A DNA stretch of 57,648 nt from Acidobacteriota bacterium (lineage in GTDB: Bacteria > Acidobacteriota > Thermoanaerobaculia > Thermoanaerobaculales > Thermoanaerobaculaceae). The first letter of the stretch is position 1. Each line of letters opens with the position of its first letter. This document shows positions 15,002 through 24,225 of this stretch, piece after piece. The position numbers were made by a program, and so were the translations under genes. The notes beneath the pieces were generated by a model. That model saw only the letters and a program-made list of their open reading frames with translations. It searched no databases and had not been told where the DNA came from. The stretch spans positions 11,487-69,134 of the forward strand of contig PMLC01000028.1 in NCBI GenBank assembly GCA_003158745.1. Direction: 5' to 3'.

Positions 15002-17650
15002 ATGACCGAAGGATTCGAGGTCCTTGCCCAGGAACGCGGCGTGGAAGAGCTGAAACTTGCGAGCAACGGGTTGCAGGTGTTGCTTCTTCCCGACCCCAGC
15101 GTGCCGGTCGTCGCGTCGTGCGTCGTCTATCATGTCGGGTCGCGCAACGAGGCGGTCGGGCACACTGGCTCGACGCACCTTCTCGAGCACCTGATGTTCA
15201 AGGGTTCGCGCAATTTCAACCCGAGCGAGGGGCGCCCGATCGCGCGGGTGCTGGAACGAGTCGGGGCGTACTTCAATGCCACGACGTGGTTCGATCGCAC
15301 GAACTACTTCGAGACGCTCCCGCCGGAGGACCTGGATCTGGCCCTCGAATTGGAGGCGGACCGCATGCGGGCGGCGCTGCTCAGGCCGGAGGACCTCGCT
15401 ACCGAGATGACCGTGGTGCGCAACGAGTTCGAGCGCGGCGAAAACGACCCCTCCGATGTGCTGCTCAAGGAATCGTTCGCAATTGCATTCCGCGAGCACC
15501 CGTACCACCACCCGACCATCGGGTGGCGGAGCGACATCGAGGCAACCTCGATCGACCGCCTGCGGGCGTTTTACAATACCTTCTACTACCCGGACAACGC
15601 ATCACTCGTTCTGGTCGGCACGTTCGACAGGGAGGCGGCGCTCGACCTGATTGCCCGGCACTTCGGGCCGTTGCCGCGTGCGCCGCAGCCCGTGCCACCG
15701 GTGGTTACGCGCGAGCCCAGGCAGGAGGGAGAGCGGCGCTTCGTCGTACGCCGAGCGGGCGAGGTGGGCTGGGTGGCGGTATCGTGGCGCGCTCCCGAGG
15801 CGGCACACGACTCGACCCACGCCCTCGCGGTGCTGGCGGATGCCCTCGGAGGCGGTGTGACCTCGCGTCTGTACCAGCGGCTCGTCGAGACCAACCTGTG
15901 CCTCGATGTCCAGGCGATCTGCTGGCAGTTGCGCGACCCCGGTCTTTTCCAGGTCTTCGCGACGCTGAACCCGGCGACCCGGCACGAGAAGGTGGAGCGG
16001 ATCATCCGGCGGGAACTTGCGGCGGTCGTCCGCAAGGGGCTCTCGAAGGCCGAGTTGGTGCGTGCCAAGGCCCAGGTGGAGGCGCAGACGGCGTACCATC
16101 GGGATTCCCCGACCCAGGTCGCGGCAGCGATCACGGAAGCCATCTCGGCGGCGGACTGGCGTTTCTACCTGGACTATCCCGACCGTATCAAGGCGGTGAG
16201 CCGCGAGGATGTCGTGCGGGTGGCTGGGGAGATATTCGTCGACGATTCGATCTCGGTCGGCTACTTCGTACCCAGGAACGGCCAAGGGGCCTCCGGCACG
16301 GTCCAGCGTCTGGCCGCGACCGGCCTGGTGCCGCACCCCTGCCATTTTCGAAGCGACCTCGCCGCAAAGGTCGAAGAAGTGGGCCTTCCGGGTGGCGGGC
16401 GGCTGCTCCTGCTGCCCAGACACTCCAATACGACCGTGCATTTGCAAGGGTCGCTCCTGGCTGGACACGGCCTGGTCGAGGCCGAGACCTGGAGCGCCGC
16501 ATCGCTCGTACCTGACATGCTCGAGCGTGGAACCGAGACGCACGGGAGACTCGAGTTCGCCCGTATCATCGAGGACCGCGGCATCGAGCTCGACGTGTCC
16601 GGAGATGGGTTCAACCCGCTCGAGGTGTACTGCTCCGGGAGGTGCCTGTCCCGCCACCTGCCGCTGGTGTTGGAGCTTCTGATCGAGATGCTCCAGCGCC
16701 CGGCGTTCCCGGCGGAGGAGCTGGAGAAGCTGCGTGTCCTGAGGCTCGGCGAGCTGGCCCACGCCCAGGAGGACACCTTTCACCGGGCGTTCGAGGCGTT
16801 TTCGCGCCTTGTCTTTCCCTCCGGCCATCCCCACTACCGCCGGCCTCTGGAGGAGCGTCGGGCCGGTCTGGAGCGGGTCACGCGCGAGGACCTGATCGCC
16901 GTCCATGGGCGGCTGTACGGGCCGGCGTCGCTGCTGCTCGCTCTGGTGGGGGACTTCGAGCCGTCTGTCGTGGCGGAGCGGCTGCAAGGCCTCCTGGAAG
17001 GCGCGAAAGGGGGAAGCGGAAAGGTACCTCCGGTGCAGCGCCGCACGGCGGCCGACGTCGATCCCGCTGAAGCGCACGACACGATGCCGGACAAGCCGAA
17101 CCTCGACGTGGTACTGGGTCACCCCGGCGGGCTGCGCCGGCGCGACGAGGACTTTTTCGCGGCCGCTCTCGGTAACGCAGTTCTGGGCCAGTCCACGCTG
17201 TCGTCACGGCTCGGGATGCGCCTGCGGGACCGCGAGGGGTTGACGTACGGCGTGATCTCACGGTTCTTCGGGGCATCCCTGCTCGATGGACCGTGGGCGG
17301 CGACGTTCTCCGTCGCGCCTTCGAGCCTCGCACGCGCTGAGGGTGCTGCGCGTGAGGAAATCGCCCGCTTTGTGGCCGAGGGGCCGGACGAACGGGAGCT
17401 CGACGACGAGCGTGCCGCGATGGCCGGTGGGTATAGGGTCGCGCTGGCGACGCCGGGCGGGCAGGCGCGGGAGATCGTCCGCCTGAGCCGTCACGGGCTG
17501 TCCGTGACGGAGATCGACCTGATCCCGGGAAAGATCCTCGCGACCGGGCGCGGTGAGGTGGTCGAAGCGGTTCGCCGCCACATCGACCCGGCCCGGCTTT
17601 GCTTGGCCGCCGCCGGAGGGCTCGTTGCAAACCCCGCCGCCGCCGACTAG
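15002..17650 (+). CDS. M16-family zinc metallopeptidase (two-domain, pitrilysin type)
   Basis: 882 residues, two tandem M16 halves in one chain. The inverted zinc motif HLLEH is at 59-63 (His59, Glu62, His63), and Glu142 in VRNEFERGEN is the probable third ligand. The second half (from about 455) lacks an HxxEH motif, as usual for the inactive half of the clamshell. No signal peptide is visible, so location is uncertain; family members include periplasmic and cytosolic peptidases. It is followed after 12 nt by recN. Confidence 0.9.
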   Translation: MTEGFEVLAQERGVEELKLASNGLQVLLLPDPSVPVVASCVVYHVGSRNEAVGHTGSTHLLEHLMFKGSRNFNPSEGRPIARVLERVGAYFNATTWFDRTNYFETLPPEDLDLALELEADRMRAALLRPEDLATEMTVVRNEFERGENDPSDVLLKESFAIAFREHPYHHPTIGWRSDIEATSIDRLRAFYNTFYYPDNASLVLVGTFDREAALDLIARHFGPLPRAPQPVPPVVTREPRQEGERRFVVRRAGEVGWVAVSWRAPEAAHDSTHALAVLADALGGGVTSRLYQRLVETNLCLDVQAICWQLRDPGLFQVFATLNPATRHEKVERIIRRELAAVVRKGLSKAELVRAKAQVEAQTAYHRDSPTQVAAAITEAISAADWRFYLDYPDRIKAVSREDVVRVAGEIFVDDSISVGYFVPRNGQGASGTVQRLAATGLVPHPCHFRSDLAAKVEEVGLPGGGRLLLLPRHSNTTVHLQGSLLAGHGLVEAETWSAASLVPDMLERGTETHGRLEFARIIEDRGIELDVSGDGFNPLEVYCSGRCLSRHLPLVLELLIEMLQRPAFPAEELEKLRVLRLGELAHAQEDTFHRAFEAFSRLVFPSGHPHYRRPLEERRAGLERVTREDLIAVHGRLYGPASLLLALVGDFEPSVVAERLQGLLEGAKGGSGKVPPVQRRTAADVDPAEAHDTMPDKPNLDVVLGHPGGLRRRDEDFFAAALGNAVLGQSTLSSRLGMRLRDREGLTYGVISRFFGASLLDGPWAATFSVAPSSLARAEGAAREEIARFVAEGPDERELDDERAAMAGGYRVALATPGGQAREIVRLSRHGLSVTEIDLIPGKILATGRGEVVEAVRRHIDPARLCLAAAGGLVANPAAAD

Positions 17651-17662
17651 CATTCCCTCACC

Positions 17663-19363
17663 ATGCTCCGGGAGCTTGAGGTACGGGACCTCGGCATCAT
17701 CGAGAAAGTGCGGCTGGAGCTGCCGGCCGGGTTCATCGTCCTGACCGGCGAAACGGGCGCCGGCAAGTCCCTGCTCGTCCAGTCGCTCCAGCTCCTCGCC
17801 GGAGAGAGGGCCGATGCCGACCAGGTCAGGGGAGGCCGCGACCGCCTCATCGTCGAGGGATGCTTCCTGACGCCGCCCGACGATGTGGCCCTGGAGCTGC
17901 TGGGCGAACTCGGAGTGGAGGCCGGCGAGGAACTTGTGCTGCGGCGCGAGGTTTCGGCCAATGGCCGCTCCCGCGCCTGGGCCAACGACGTGCCGGTCAC
18001 CGTGGGCGCGCTCCAACGGCTCGCTCCTTTCCTGCTGGCGATCCACGGCCAGCACGAGCAGCGCGGGCTCACCGACCCGGCGACCCACATCGCGCTGGTG
18101 GACGCTGCGGGCGGACTCGGCGGCGCGCGCGAGGGTGTTGCCGCCGCCTACGCGCTATGGCAGGAGGCGCGAGAGAAGCTCGATTCGCAGCGTCGTGCTC
18201 TGGTCAACCGCCGCGACAGGCTTGACGTGATTGCCTTCCAGGCTCGCGAGATTGAGGAAGCGCGCCCAGAGCCCGGCGAAGAGGATACCCTCCGGGAGGA
18301 GCGCGCCTTCCTTCAGCACGCCGAGCGCATTGGAGAGCTCGTGGCTGCGGCGCTCGCAGCGCTCGCCGGGGAGGGCGGTGCCGTAGCCCTGGCGCGTGCG
18401 GCCCGCGCGATGCGCGAGCTGCATACCCTCGGGATCGGTGTCGGCGACACGGCATCCGACCTCGAGCAGGCCCAGGTCCTCGCGGAGGAGGCCGAGAGGG
18501 CCGTTGGCGAGCTTGCCGACCGGGTCCGCCCGGACCCGACGCGCCTCGAGCACGTCGAGAACAGGCTTGCGTTGCTCGAACGGCTTGCGCTCAAGTACGG
18601 TGGTTCGGTGGAGGCGGTGCTCGAGCACCGTGCACGGCTGCAGGCCGAGCGGGAACAGCTGGAAGGCGTCGAGGACGACATCGTACGCCTCGAAGAAGAG
18701 CAGAAGCGTCTGGCTGCACAGTATCTCGCGCTGGCCAAGTCGCTTTCTCGCCAACGGGTGTCGGCCGCCGAGCGTTTCTCCGGGAAAGTGATCGACGTGC
18801 TCAAGGGGTTGGGGATCCCCCGGGCACGCCTCAGGCTGACACTGGTGCCGCGCATTTCAGCGTCCGGCACGCTAGAAGTCGACGGAGCCCGGATCGAGCC
18901 GGCCGAGGACGGCATCGACGCCGGTGAGTTCGAGCTCTCCACCAACCCCGGCGAAGCAGTGCGCTCGATGGCGCGCATCGCGTCCGGCGGGGAGCTGTCG
19001 CGCATCCACCTCGCGATGCGAACGGTATTGCGGGACTCGCTTCCACGTCGCGGCGTGCTGACCCTGCTGTTCGACGAGGTGGACGCGGGCATCGGGGGTA
19101 CCGTCGCCGACGAACTGGGGACGCTGCTCGCGGCCCTGGGCGGGCGCGACCAGGTGATGGTCGTGACGCATCTCCCTCAGGTAGCCGGGAAAGCAACGTC
19201 CCATCTGGTCGTTCGCAAGGAAGCCTCGCGCGGGCGGACGGTGACCCACGTGGAGCCCGTGGCAGCCGACGCGAGGGTGGAAGAGTTGGTGCGGATGCTC
19301 GGCGGGGGCGAGCCGACCGCCGCCGCCAGGCAGCACGCGCGCGAGCTCCTGAAGACCTCCTGA
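17663..19363 (+). CDS. recN: DNA repair protein RecN
   Basis: 566 residues, the standard length for this SMC-like ATPase that acts early in double-strand-break repair. It starts MLRELEVRDLGII, with Walker A GETGAGKS at 29-36, the RecN-specific IHGQHEQ motif, a coiled-coil middle (about 160-385), then the ABC signature ASGGELSR and Walker B LLFDEVDAGIGG with downstream VVTHLPQVA. The stop overlaps the tsaC start (TGATG). Confidence 0.96.
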   Translation: MLRELEVRDLGIIEKVRLELPAGFIVLTGETGAGKSLLVQSLQLLAGERADADQVRGGRDRLIVEGCFLTPPDDVALELLGELGVEAGEELVLRREVSANGRSRAWANDVPVTVGALQRLAPFLLAIHGQHEQRGLTDPATHIALVDAAGGLGGAREGVAAAYALWQEAREKLDSQRRALVNRRDRLDVIAFQAREIEEARPEPGEEDTLREERAFLQHAERIGELVAAALAALAGEGGAVALARAARAMRELHTLGIGVGDTASDLEQAQVLAEEAERAVGELADRVRPDPTRLEHVENRLALLERLALKYGGSVEAVLEHRARLQAEREQLEGVEDDIVRLEEEQKRLAAQYLALAKSLSRQRVSAAERFSGKVIDVLKGLGIPRARLRLTLVPRISASGTLEVDGARIEPAEDGIDAGEFELSTNPGEAVRSMARIASGGELSRIHLAMRTVLRDSLPRRGVLTLLFDEVDAGIGGTVADELGTLLAALGGRDQVMVVTHLPQVAGKATSHLVVRKEASRGRTVTHVEPVAADARVEELVRMLGGGEPTAAARQHARELLKTS

Positions 19364-19980
19364 TGCTCCGGCTGCCGTTTACCTCAAAGGAACATCTGGC
19401 GGCTGCGGCGGGCGCGGTGAGGGATGCCATCGCCGGTCACGGAGTCGTGGCCATCCCGACCGAGACGTTCTACGGCCTCGCCGTGAACCCAGAGGACTAC
19501 GAAGCGGTCGAGCGGGTCTTCGATCTCAAAGGGCGGCCTGCCGAGAAGGCGCTTCTCGTCGTCGGTGCCTCGCTGGCGCAGATCGAACGCCTGGTCGTGG
19601 TCCGCCCTGGCTGGCGAAGCCGCCTCGAGACGGCGTGGCCTGCGCCGGTGACGGTCGTGCTGCCCGTCTCCTCGAGGCTCGCGGCCGGCGGGGCAGGGCG
19701 GACCCTGGCGGTGAGGGTCCCCTCCCACGACCTCCTCCGTGCGTTGTTGGAGTTGGTGGGTCCCCTCACAGCCACGTCGGCCAACCGAAGCGGAGGCCGG
19801 CCGAGCGTTAGGGCCGACGATGTGGCTGATCTGCTCGGCTACGGGCTTACCGTCCTACTGGACGGCGGGGACGCCGCGGGCGGCGCACCCTCGACCGTAC
19901 TGGACCTCACAGCGGACCCACCGCGGCTCGTGAGGGCCGGCCCCTGGAAGCCTCCGACCGCGTGGGGCGTGAGGCTGTGA
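19363..19980 (+). CDS. tsaC: L-threonylcarbamoyladenylate synthase (TsaC/Sua5/YrdC)
   Basis: 205 residues, a single YrdC domain without the Sua5 extension. It makes threonylcarbamoyl-AMP from threonine, bicarbonate and ATP for the t6A37 modification of ANN-decoding tRNAs. Marks: VAIPTETFYGLA near the N-terminus, the KGRP motif (LKGRPAEKALLV), RVPSH, and TATSANRSGGRPS. The start overlaps the recN stop by one base, so the two genes are probably one operon. Confidence 0.93.
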   Translation: MLRLPFTSKEHLAAAAGAVRDAIAGHGVVAIPTETFYGLAVNPEDYEAVERVFDLKGRPAEKALLVVGASLAQIERLVVVRPGWRSRLETAWPAPVTVVLPVSSRLAAGGAGRTLAVRVPSHDLLRALLELVGPLTATSANRSGGRPSVRADDVADLLGYGLTVLLDGGDAAGGAPSTVLDLTADPPRLVRAGPWKPPTAWGVRL

Positions 19981-20107
19981 AGGCCGCCTGAAGATTCCGC
20001 AGTTTTTGCGGAAAAACCTGCGGAAAAGTCGGTCCAGGGACAGGAAAGCCCCCCTATCTCAACGGGTTATGCATCGTGCACTGCCGGGAGTGCGGTGGTA
20101 TAAGTTA

Positions 20108-20135
20108 TTGAAAAAGTGTGACTTGTGCGTATTGT
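20108..20135 (+). promoter_or_regulatory. Possible sigma-70-type promoter for the gamma-CA/hisS operon
   Basis: TTGAAA (20108-20113), 16-bp spacer, TATTGT (20130-20135), in a locally AT-rich patch of the 290-nt gap before the carbonic anhydrase gene. The gap also contains a hairpin (TTCCGCA/TGCGGAA near 19995) without a U-tract. Nothing else recognisable was seen there. Confidence 0.4.
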
Positions 20136-20270
20136 GTGCAAACTGTGCCACTTGCCGCATCTGGTTCGGACGGCCGTTCCACAGCCCTCGGGCTCCCGCC
20201 CGGGGTCATGGCTCGTTGCCCCAGGCGGCTGTGTGTGTTAGCGTGACCGGCCTGAGTGGAGGTGCGAGCC

Positions 20271-20831
20271 GTGAAGGTAAGGTCGTTTGCCGGCAAATCG
20301 CCTCGCTTCGGTTGTCGCGTCTTCGTAGCGTCTACGGCCGTCATCGTGGGTGACGTGGACCTCGGCGACGATGCGAGCGTGTGGTACGGCGCGGTGCTGC
20401 GAGCCGACTTGCAGGAAATTCGGATCGGGGCTCGATCCAACATCCAGGACAACGCCGTCGTCCACGTCGACGAGCCCGACTTCCCGACGCTGGTTGGCGA
20501 GGATGTCACGGTAGGACATGGGGCGGTCCTTCACGGATGCCGGGTCGACCGCGGTGCGCTAGTGGGGATGCACGCCACCGTGCTCAACGGGGCCGTCGTC
20601 GGGGAGGAGGCCGTGGTCGCCGCCGGCGCCCTGGTCCCGCCGGGCATGGTCGTGCCGCCCCGAACGCTGGTCGCCGGCGTGCCCGCTAAGGTGCGCCGCG
20701 AACTGGGTGCGGAGGAGCTGGAGCACCTTCGCCGGGGGGTCCGCAGCTACCTCGAGATCAAGGCTCGGTACCTGGCCGCGGACGACGAGCGGGAGCTCGG
20801 CGACGGCTCGGAGATGTGGAGGGAAGCGTGA
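20271..20831 (+). CDS. Gamma-carbonic anhydrase-like hexapeptide-repeat protein
   Basis: 186 residues from GTG 20271, chosen because GGAGG at 20258-20262 is ideally spaced; an upstream GTG overlaps that ribosome site. Left-handed beta-helix repeats run from about 20 to 140. Zinc-binding histidines are at 65 (AVVHVD), 83 and 88 (VGHGAVLHGC), with Arg44 and Asp46 in LRADL as in Cam/YrdA proteins. Activity as carbonic anhydrase is not assured; many members have unknown substrates. The stop overlaps the hisS start (GTGA). Confidence 0.85.
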   Translation: MKVRSFAGKSPRFGCRVFVASTAVIVGDVDLGDDASVWYGAVLRADLQEIRIGARSNIQDNAVVHVDEPDFPTLVGEDVTVGHGAVLHGCRVDRGALVGMHATVLNGAVVGEEAVVAAGALVPPGMVVPPRTLVAGVPAKVRRELGAEELEHLRRGVRSYLEIKARYLAADDERELGDGSEMWREA

Positions 20832-22108
20832 TCCAACGCCCGCGGGGTACCCGTGATCTGCTTCCGCCCGAAACTCGCCTCTGGCTGGCCGTCGAGACGG
20901 TTGCCCGCGAGGTGTTCGCCTCGTTCGGCGGGGAGGAGATCCGCACGCCCGTCTTCGAGGCTACCGAGCTGTTCGTGCGTTCGGTCGGGGAGGGCACCGA
21001 CATCGTCCACAAGGAGATGTACACCTTCCCGGACCGCAAGGGGCGCTCGCTGACCCTGCGGCCGGAGATGACCGCGGGTGTCGCCAGGGCCTGGATCGAG
21101 AACCGCCTGGGAGATCGCAGTCAGCCTCTACGCCTGTTCTACCTCGGGCCGATGTTTCGGTACGAGCGGATGCAGCACGGCCGCTACCGGCAGTTCTCGC
21201 AAATCGGTCTGGAGATCATCGGTGCCGACACCCCCCTCGCCGACGCCGAGCTGCTCGCGGCGATGCACGAATTTTTCGTTCGGCTCGGGTTCACTGACCT
21301 CCAGATACACCTCAACAACCTCGGTGACCCGGAGGACCGCGCCCGCTACCAGGAGGGGATCCGCGTCGCGCTGACCCCACGCCGGGCGGAGCTCTGCTCG
21401 GACTGCCAGCGCCGGCTGGAGGAGAACCCGCTCAGGATCCTCGACTGCAAGGTGCCGGCCTGCCAGGTGATCGCCGCCGATGCTCCGGGGGTGGACGACG
21501 TGGCCGGCGATCCTTCGCGTCAGCACGTGGCCGGGGTCGAAGCCCACCTGCAAGCGCTCGGCATCCCCTACGTCCGCAACCGGCGGCTCGTGCGTGGGTT
21601 GGACTACTATCTGCGCACCGTCTTCGAGGTGGTGTCCCCCCAGCTCGGGACAAACGCGGTGCTATGCGGCGGCGGCCGCTACGACCGCCTGATCGCCGAC
21701 CTCGGTGGGCCGGCCGTGCCCGGTGTCGGGTTCGCGATCGGAGAAGACCGTCTCGTCGAGGTACTGCCTGCCCGGTTCAAGGATGCTGTCCTGGCGCGAG
21801 CCGCTCTGTATTTGGTGCCGATGGGAGCCGCCGCGGAGAACCGGGCGCTCGAGCTGGCGCGAGGCTGGATTCGGGGAGGGGTCCCGGTGGAGCTTGAGAT
21901 CACGGGCCGGTCGCTCAAGGCGGCCCTCAAGAGGGCCGACCGGGACGGCTTTCGCGCCGTGGCGATGCTGGGCGACGACGAGCTGAAGGCGAAGACAGTC
22001 ACGGTACGGGACCTCGCGGCGGGAAACCAGTCGGCGGTGCCGTTTGCCGATCTGCCAGCCTGGTGGCAAGCCCTCCCGCCAGCGAGAGAGGCCGCCAGAC
22101 CCGAGTAG
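20828..22108 (+). CDS. hisS: Histidyl-tRNA synthetase
   Basis: 426 residues from GTG 20828 (IQRPRGTRDLLP), with GGAGGG just upstream; GTG 20816 is an alternative but overlaps that site. Class II synthetase motif 2 (MFRYERMQHGRYRQF), the histidine-A motif LVRGLDYYLRTVFE and the histidine-B motif CGGGRYDRL are intact, and an anticodon-binding domain follows (about 325-415). It charges tRNA-His in the cytosol. Confidence 0.96.
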   Translation: MIQRPRGTRDLLPPETRLWLAVETVAREVFASFGGEEIRTPVFEATELFVRSVGEGTDIVHKEMYTFPDRKGRSLTLRPEMTAGVARAWIENRLGDRSQPLRLFYLGPMFRYERMQHGRYRQFSQIGLEIIGADTPLADAELLAAMHEFFVRLGFTDLQIHLNNLGDPEDRARYQEGIRVALTPRRAELCSDCQRRLEENPLRILDCKVPACQVIAADAPGVDDVAGDPSRQHVAGVEAHLQALGIPYVRNRRLVRGLDYYLRTVFEVVSPQLGTNAVLCGGGRYDRLIADLGGPAVPGVGFAIGEDRLVEVLPARFKDAVLARAALYLVPMGAAAENRALELARGWIRGGVPVELEITGRSLKAALKRADRDGFRAVAMLGDDELKAKTVTVRDLAAGNQSAVPFADLPAWWQALPPAREAARPE

Positions 22109-22240
22109 GCTGGAGCGATCAACACCTTCGTGCCATCGCGTCACGGCGGCACTCGTAGGATCGTGCGGCGTCGCTGTGGGAATACAGGGGCTGGCCACGT
22201 TGGGCTCGAGGCGCAGCCGCCACCGAGTCGGAGGTTGTCG

Positions 22241-23041
22241 TCAGGTCGAGACCGTTGAGGGCGGGATCCCCTCTGGGGTCGGCGCCGAGGGCTGGACCTC
22301 CGGTGAGGCGGACGCGGCTCCCTGGGTCCCCTGTCCGTATGCGGTCGCGAAGGCATGCACGGTCACGCAGTGGGCGATGAACCGGGTCGCGAAGATGCCG
22401 ACGCAACAGAGTGCCAGCCCGAGTTGGGCGAAGATCTCAGCGCCGAGCGCCACGAGGAATGCCAGCGCGTAGGGCCCGAAAGCCCGTCCCACAGTGACGG
22501 TCACGCGGTCGATGCTGAACGCCGCGCCGAGCTTGCCCTCGGAAACCACGGCCAGGAGCCCAGCGGGCAAGTACGCCAGGGTAAGCAGCGCCGCCGGCAG
22601 TCCGACGAGGATCACCGGCAGCCAGGCGAGGCCGGGTGAAGTGAGCGCCATGACGAGGAGCGCGAACCCTGCCGTCACAGCCACTGCCGGCAGCCAGAGC
22701 GCGAGCGCTACGAGCCACAGCTTGAGCCCGTCCAGCAGGTCGTCCCCCACGCGATCCCACGCTGGAAGACCCGTCGAGCTCCCGTCGAGAACCTCACGCG
22801 CCGCGCGGCCCAGATAGCCGAATACAATAAACCGACACCCGAGGCCCAGGGCCGCCGCCACGGGCAACAGCAGGATGGCGGCTCGGGGGACGAGGTAGAG
22901 GTAGCGGTGTCGTGCGAGGCTGAGGATGCCCGGGAGCAGCAGCACGACCGGCACGACTTCCAGCGCCGCGCCTATCAGCGCCCGTCCCACCCAACGGGGG
23001 TGCCGGAAAGGATACGCGAAGCTGCGGCCGACATCGCTCAC
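22241..23041 (-). CDS. Polytopic membrane protein of DUF4013 type
   Basis: 266 residues from GTG 23041 (SDVGRSFAYPFRHPRW); the open frame upstream of it is low-complexity shadow. About six hydrophobic segments alternate with short loops, and the start RSFAYPFRHPRWVGRALIG is typical of DUF4013 membrane proteins. GRAFGPYALAFLVALGAEIF precedes the last helices. Function is unknown. It converges with hisS and diverges from the YpsA-like gene. The start codon lacks a clear ribosome site. Confidence 0.65.
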   Translation of the reverse strand: MSDVGRSFAYPFRHPRWVGRALIGAALEVVPVVLLLPGILSLARHRYLYLVPRAAILLLPVAAALGLGCRFIVFGYLGRAAREVLDGSSTGLPAWDRVGDDLLDGLKLWLVALALWLPAVAVTAGFALLVMALTSPGLAWLPVILVGLPAALLTLAYLPAGLLAVVSEGKLGAAFSIDRVTVTVGRAFGPYALAFLVALGAEIFAQLGLALCCVGIFATRFIAHCVTVHAFATAYGQGTQGAASASPEVQPSAPTPEGIPPSTVST

Positions 23042-23190
23042 ACTTGACGGTACGCACCGTGTCGGGCAAGGTTTCCGGATGGCATCTTTGAAAAGTGTAC
23101 CGCGGCCGGGCGGGGACCTTGACCCGTTCGAGGGCTGGTTGGGCGCACCCACCGGCTGCGGCGCGCGAAGGGTGGGAAGAGGGAGCCGCC

Positions 23191-23679
23191 GTGAGCGATG
23201 AGCCCGGAAGCCACGCGGTCGTGGGTTGCCTGGTGTCGGGCGGTCAGACGGGCGTGGACCGGGCGGCCCTCGACGTGGCGATTTCGCTCGGCATCCCCTG
23301 TGGGGGATGGTGCCCGCGCGGACGGAGGGCGGAGGGCGGACCGATTCCGCATCATTACCCCCTTCAGGAGACGCCCACGAGCTCGTACCCCCAACGGACT
23401 GCGTGGAACGTGCGCGATTCCGACGGCACCCTCGTCCTGACCCGAGGCGTGCCGAAGGGCGGGACGGCACTCACCGTCAGCCTGGCGCGCCGCGCCGGGA
23501 AGCCAGTCTGCGTGGTGGACCTCGACGAACGGCCCTCGCCGGCCGAGGTTGCAGAGTGGATCGACCGCGAAGAGGTCCAAACCCTCAACGTGGCGGGGCC
23601 GCGCGAGGGCGAGGCTCCCGGGATCCACGACGAGGCGATGGCGTTCCTGCGAAGGTCTCTCAGCTTGCCTGGCGGGTGA
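23191..23679 (+). CDS. Putative molybdenum carrier / circularly permuted YpsA-like protein
   Basis: 162 residues from GTG 23191, behind GAAGAGGGAG. The Rossmann-like start is CLVSGGQTGVDRAALDVA, followed by GWCPRGRRAEGGPIP and TRGVPKGGTALT, which match the family named for molybdenum-cofactor carriers and the permuted SLOG/YpsA group. These are thought to bind a nucleotide or cofactor; no enzyme activity can be assigned. The last 20 nt overlap the convergent end of the microcompartment operon. Confidence 0.75.
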   Translation: MSDEPGSHAVVGCLVSGGQTGVDRAALDVAISLGIPCGGWCPRGRRAEGGPIPHHYPLQETPTSSYPQRTAWNVRDSDGTLVLTRGVPKGGTALTVSLARRAGKPVCVVDLDERPSPAEVAEWIDREEVQTLNVAGPREGEAPGIHDEAMAFLRRSLSLPGG

Positions 23680-23941
23680 GCTCGACATGGTCGATGATCC
23701 CGACCACCACCGAGCGGACGGGTCCGTCACTCGAGGAAAGAACCTGCCGGGCGCCGTTTCCCTCGTCGAGCACCAGGACGCGCTCGCCGACGCCCGCGCC
23801 CACGACGTCCACGGCGATCAGGTAGTCTCCGGCTGGGAGGCCTTCCGGGTCAATCTTCTCAACCACCAGCAGCTTCCTGGCGTTGTAGAAGGGGTGGTTG
23901 ATGGTGGAGTGGATCGCCCCAGCGACGCGCCCGAGGATCAT
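23660..23941 (-). CDS. Microcompartment vertex protein BMC-P (EutN/CcmL), copy 2
   Basis: 93 residues starting MILGRVAGAIHSTINHP. This is the EutN/CcmL beta-barrel that forms pentamers capping icosahedral vertices. Family pattern: KLLVVEKIDPEG, DVVGAGVGERVLVLDEG and a C-terminal VVGIIDHVEL. It overlaps the preceding BMC-P gene by ATGA and is the last gene of the operon. Three different BMC-P genes occur in the locus, perhaps giving mixed vertices. Confidence 0.9.
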   Translation of the reverse strand: MILGRVAGAIHSTINHPFYNARKLLVVEKIDPEGLPAGDYLIAVDVVGAGVGERVLVLDEGNGARQVLSSSDGPVRSVVVGIIDHVELTRQAS

Positions 23942-24225
23942 GGCGCCGGCTCCCGCCCGGGGACGTGCAGACCGTCCACGATCCCCACGATGGCGTGGTC
24001 CACCGGGACGAACGCGGGTTCGAGGGCGAGGGCCGCCTCGCGGCCGCTCTCGTAGTACACAATTTCTCCGGGCCCGGCCATCCGGGTGCTGTCGGCGGCA
24101 ACCACGGTGCGTCCCTTGGGGCTTCCCGCCATGTCGAGCGGCTGCACGAGCAGCATCGGTGTGCCATCGAGCCCTTCGCAGACGACACATGGCACCACCG
24201 CGCCGATGACCCGCCCCAGGAGCAC
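23938..24225 (-). CDS. Microcompartment vertex protein BMC-P (EutN/CcmL), copy 1
   Basis: 95 residues from GTG 24225, overlapping the stop of the BMC-T gene (TAGTG). Start LLGRVIGAVVPCVVCEGL, then LLVQPLDMAG, VAADSTRMAGPGEIVYYESG and AIVGIVDGLHV fit the EutN/CcmL fold. It forms shell pentamers. Overlapping starts and stops on both sides indicate translational coupling. Confidence 0.88.
   Translation of the reverse strand: MLLGRVIGAVVPCVVCEGLDGTPMLLVQPLDMAGSPKGRTVVAADSTRMAGPGEIVYYESGREAALALEPAFVPVDHAIVGIVDGLHVPGREPAP

Noticed and set aside
15602-17122. 506-codon minus-strand open frame
   Set aside because: Antisense to the M16 peptidase, which has intact catalytic motifs.
19990-20020. Terminator after tsaC
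   Set aside because: The hairpin TTCCGCA/TGCGGAA is followed by A residues, not T, on the coding strand, and the reverse strand also lacks a proper U-tract.
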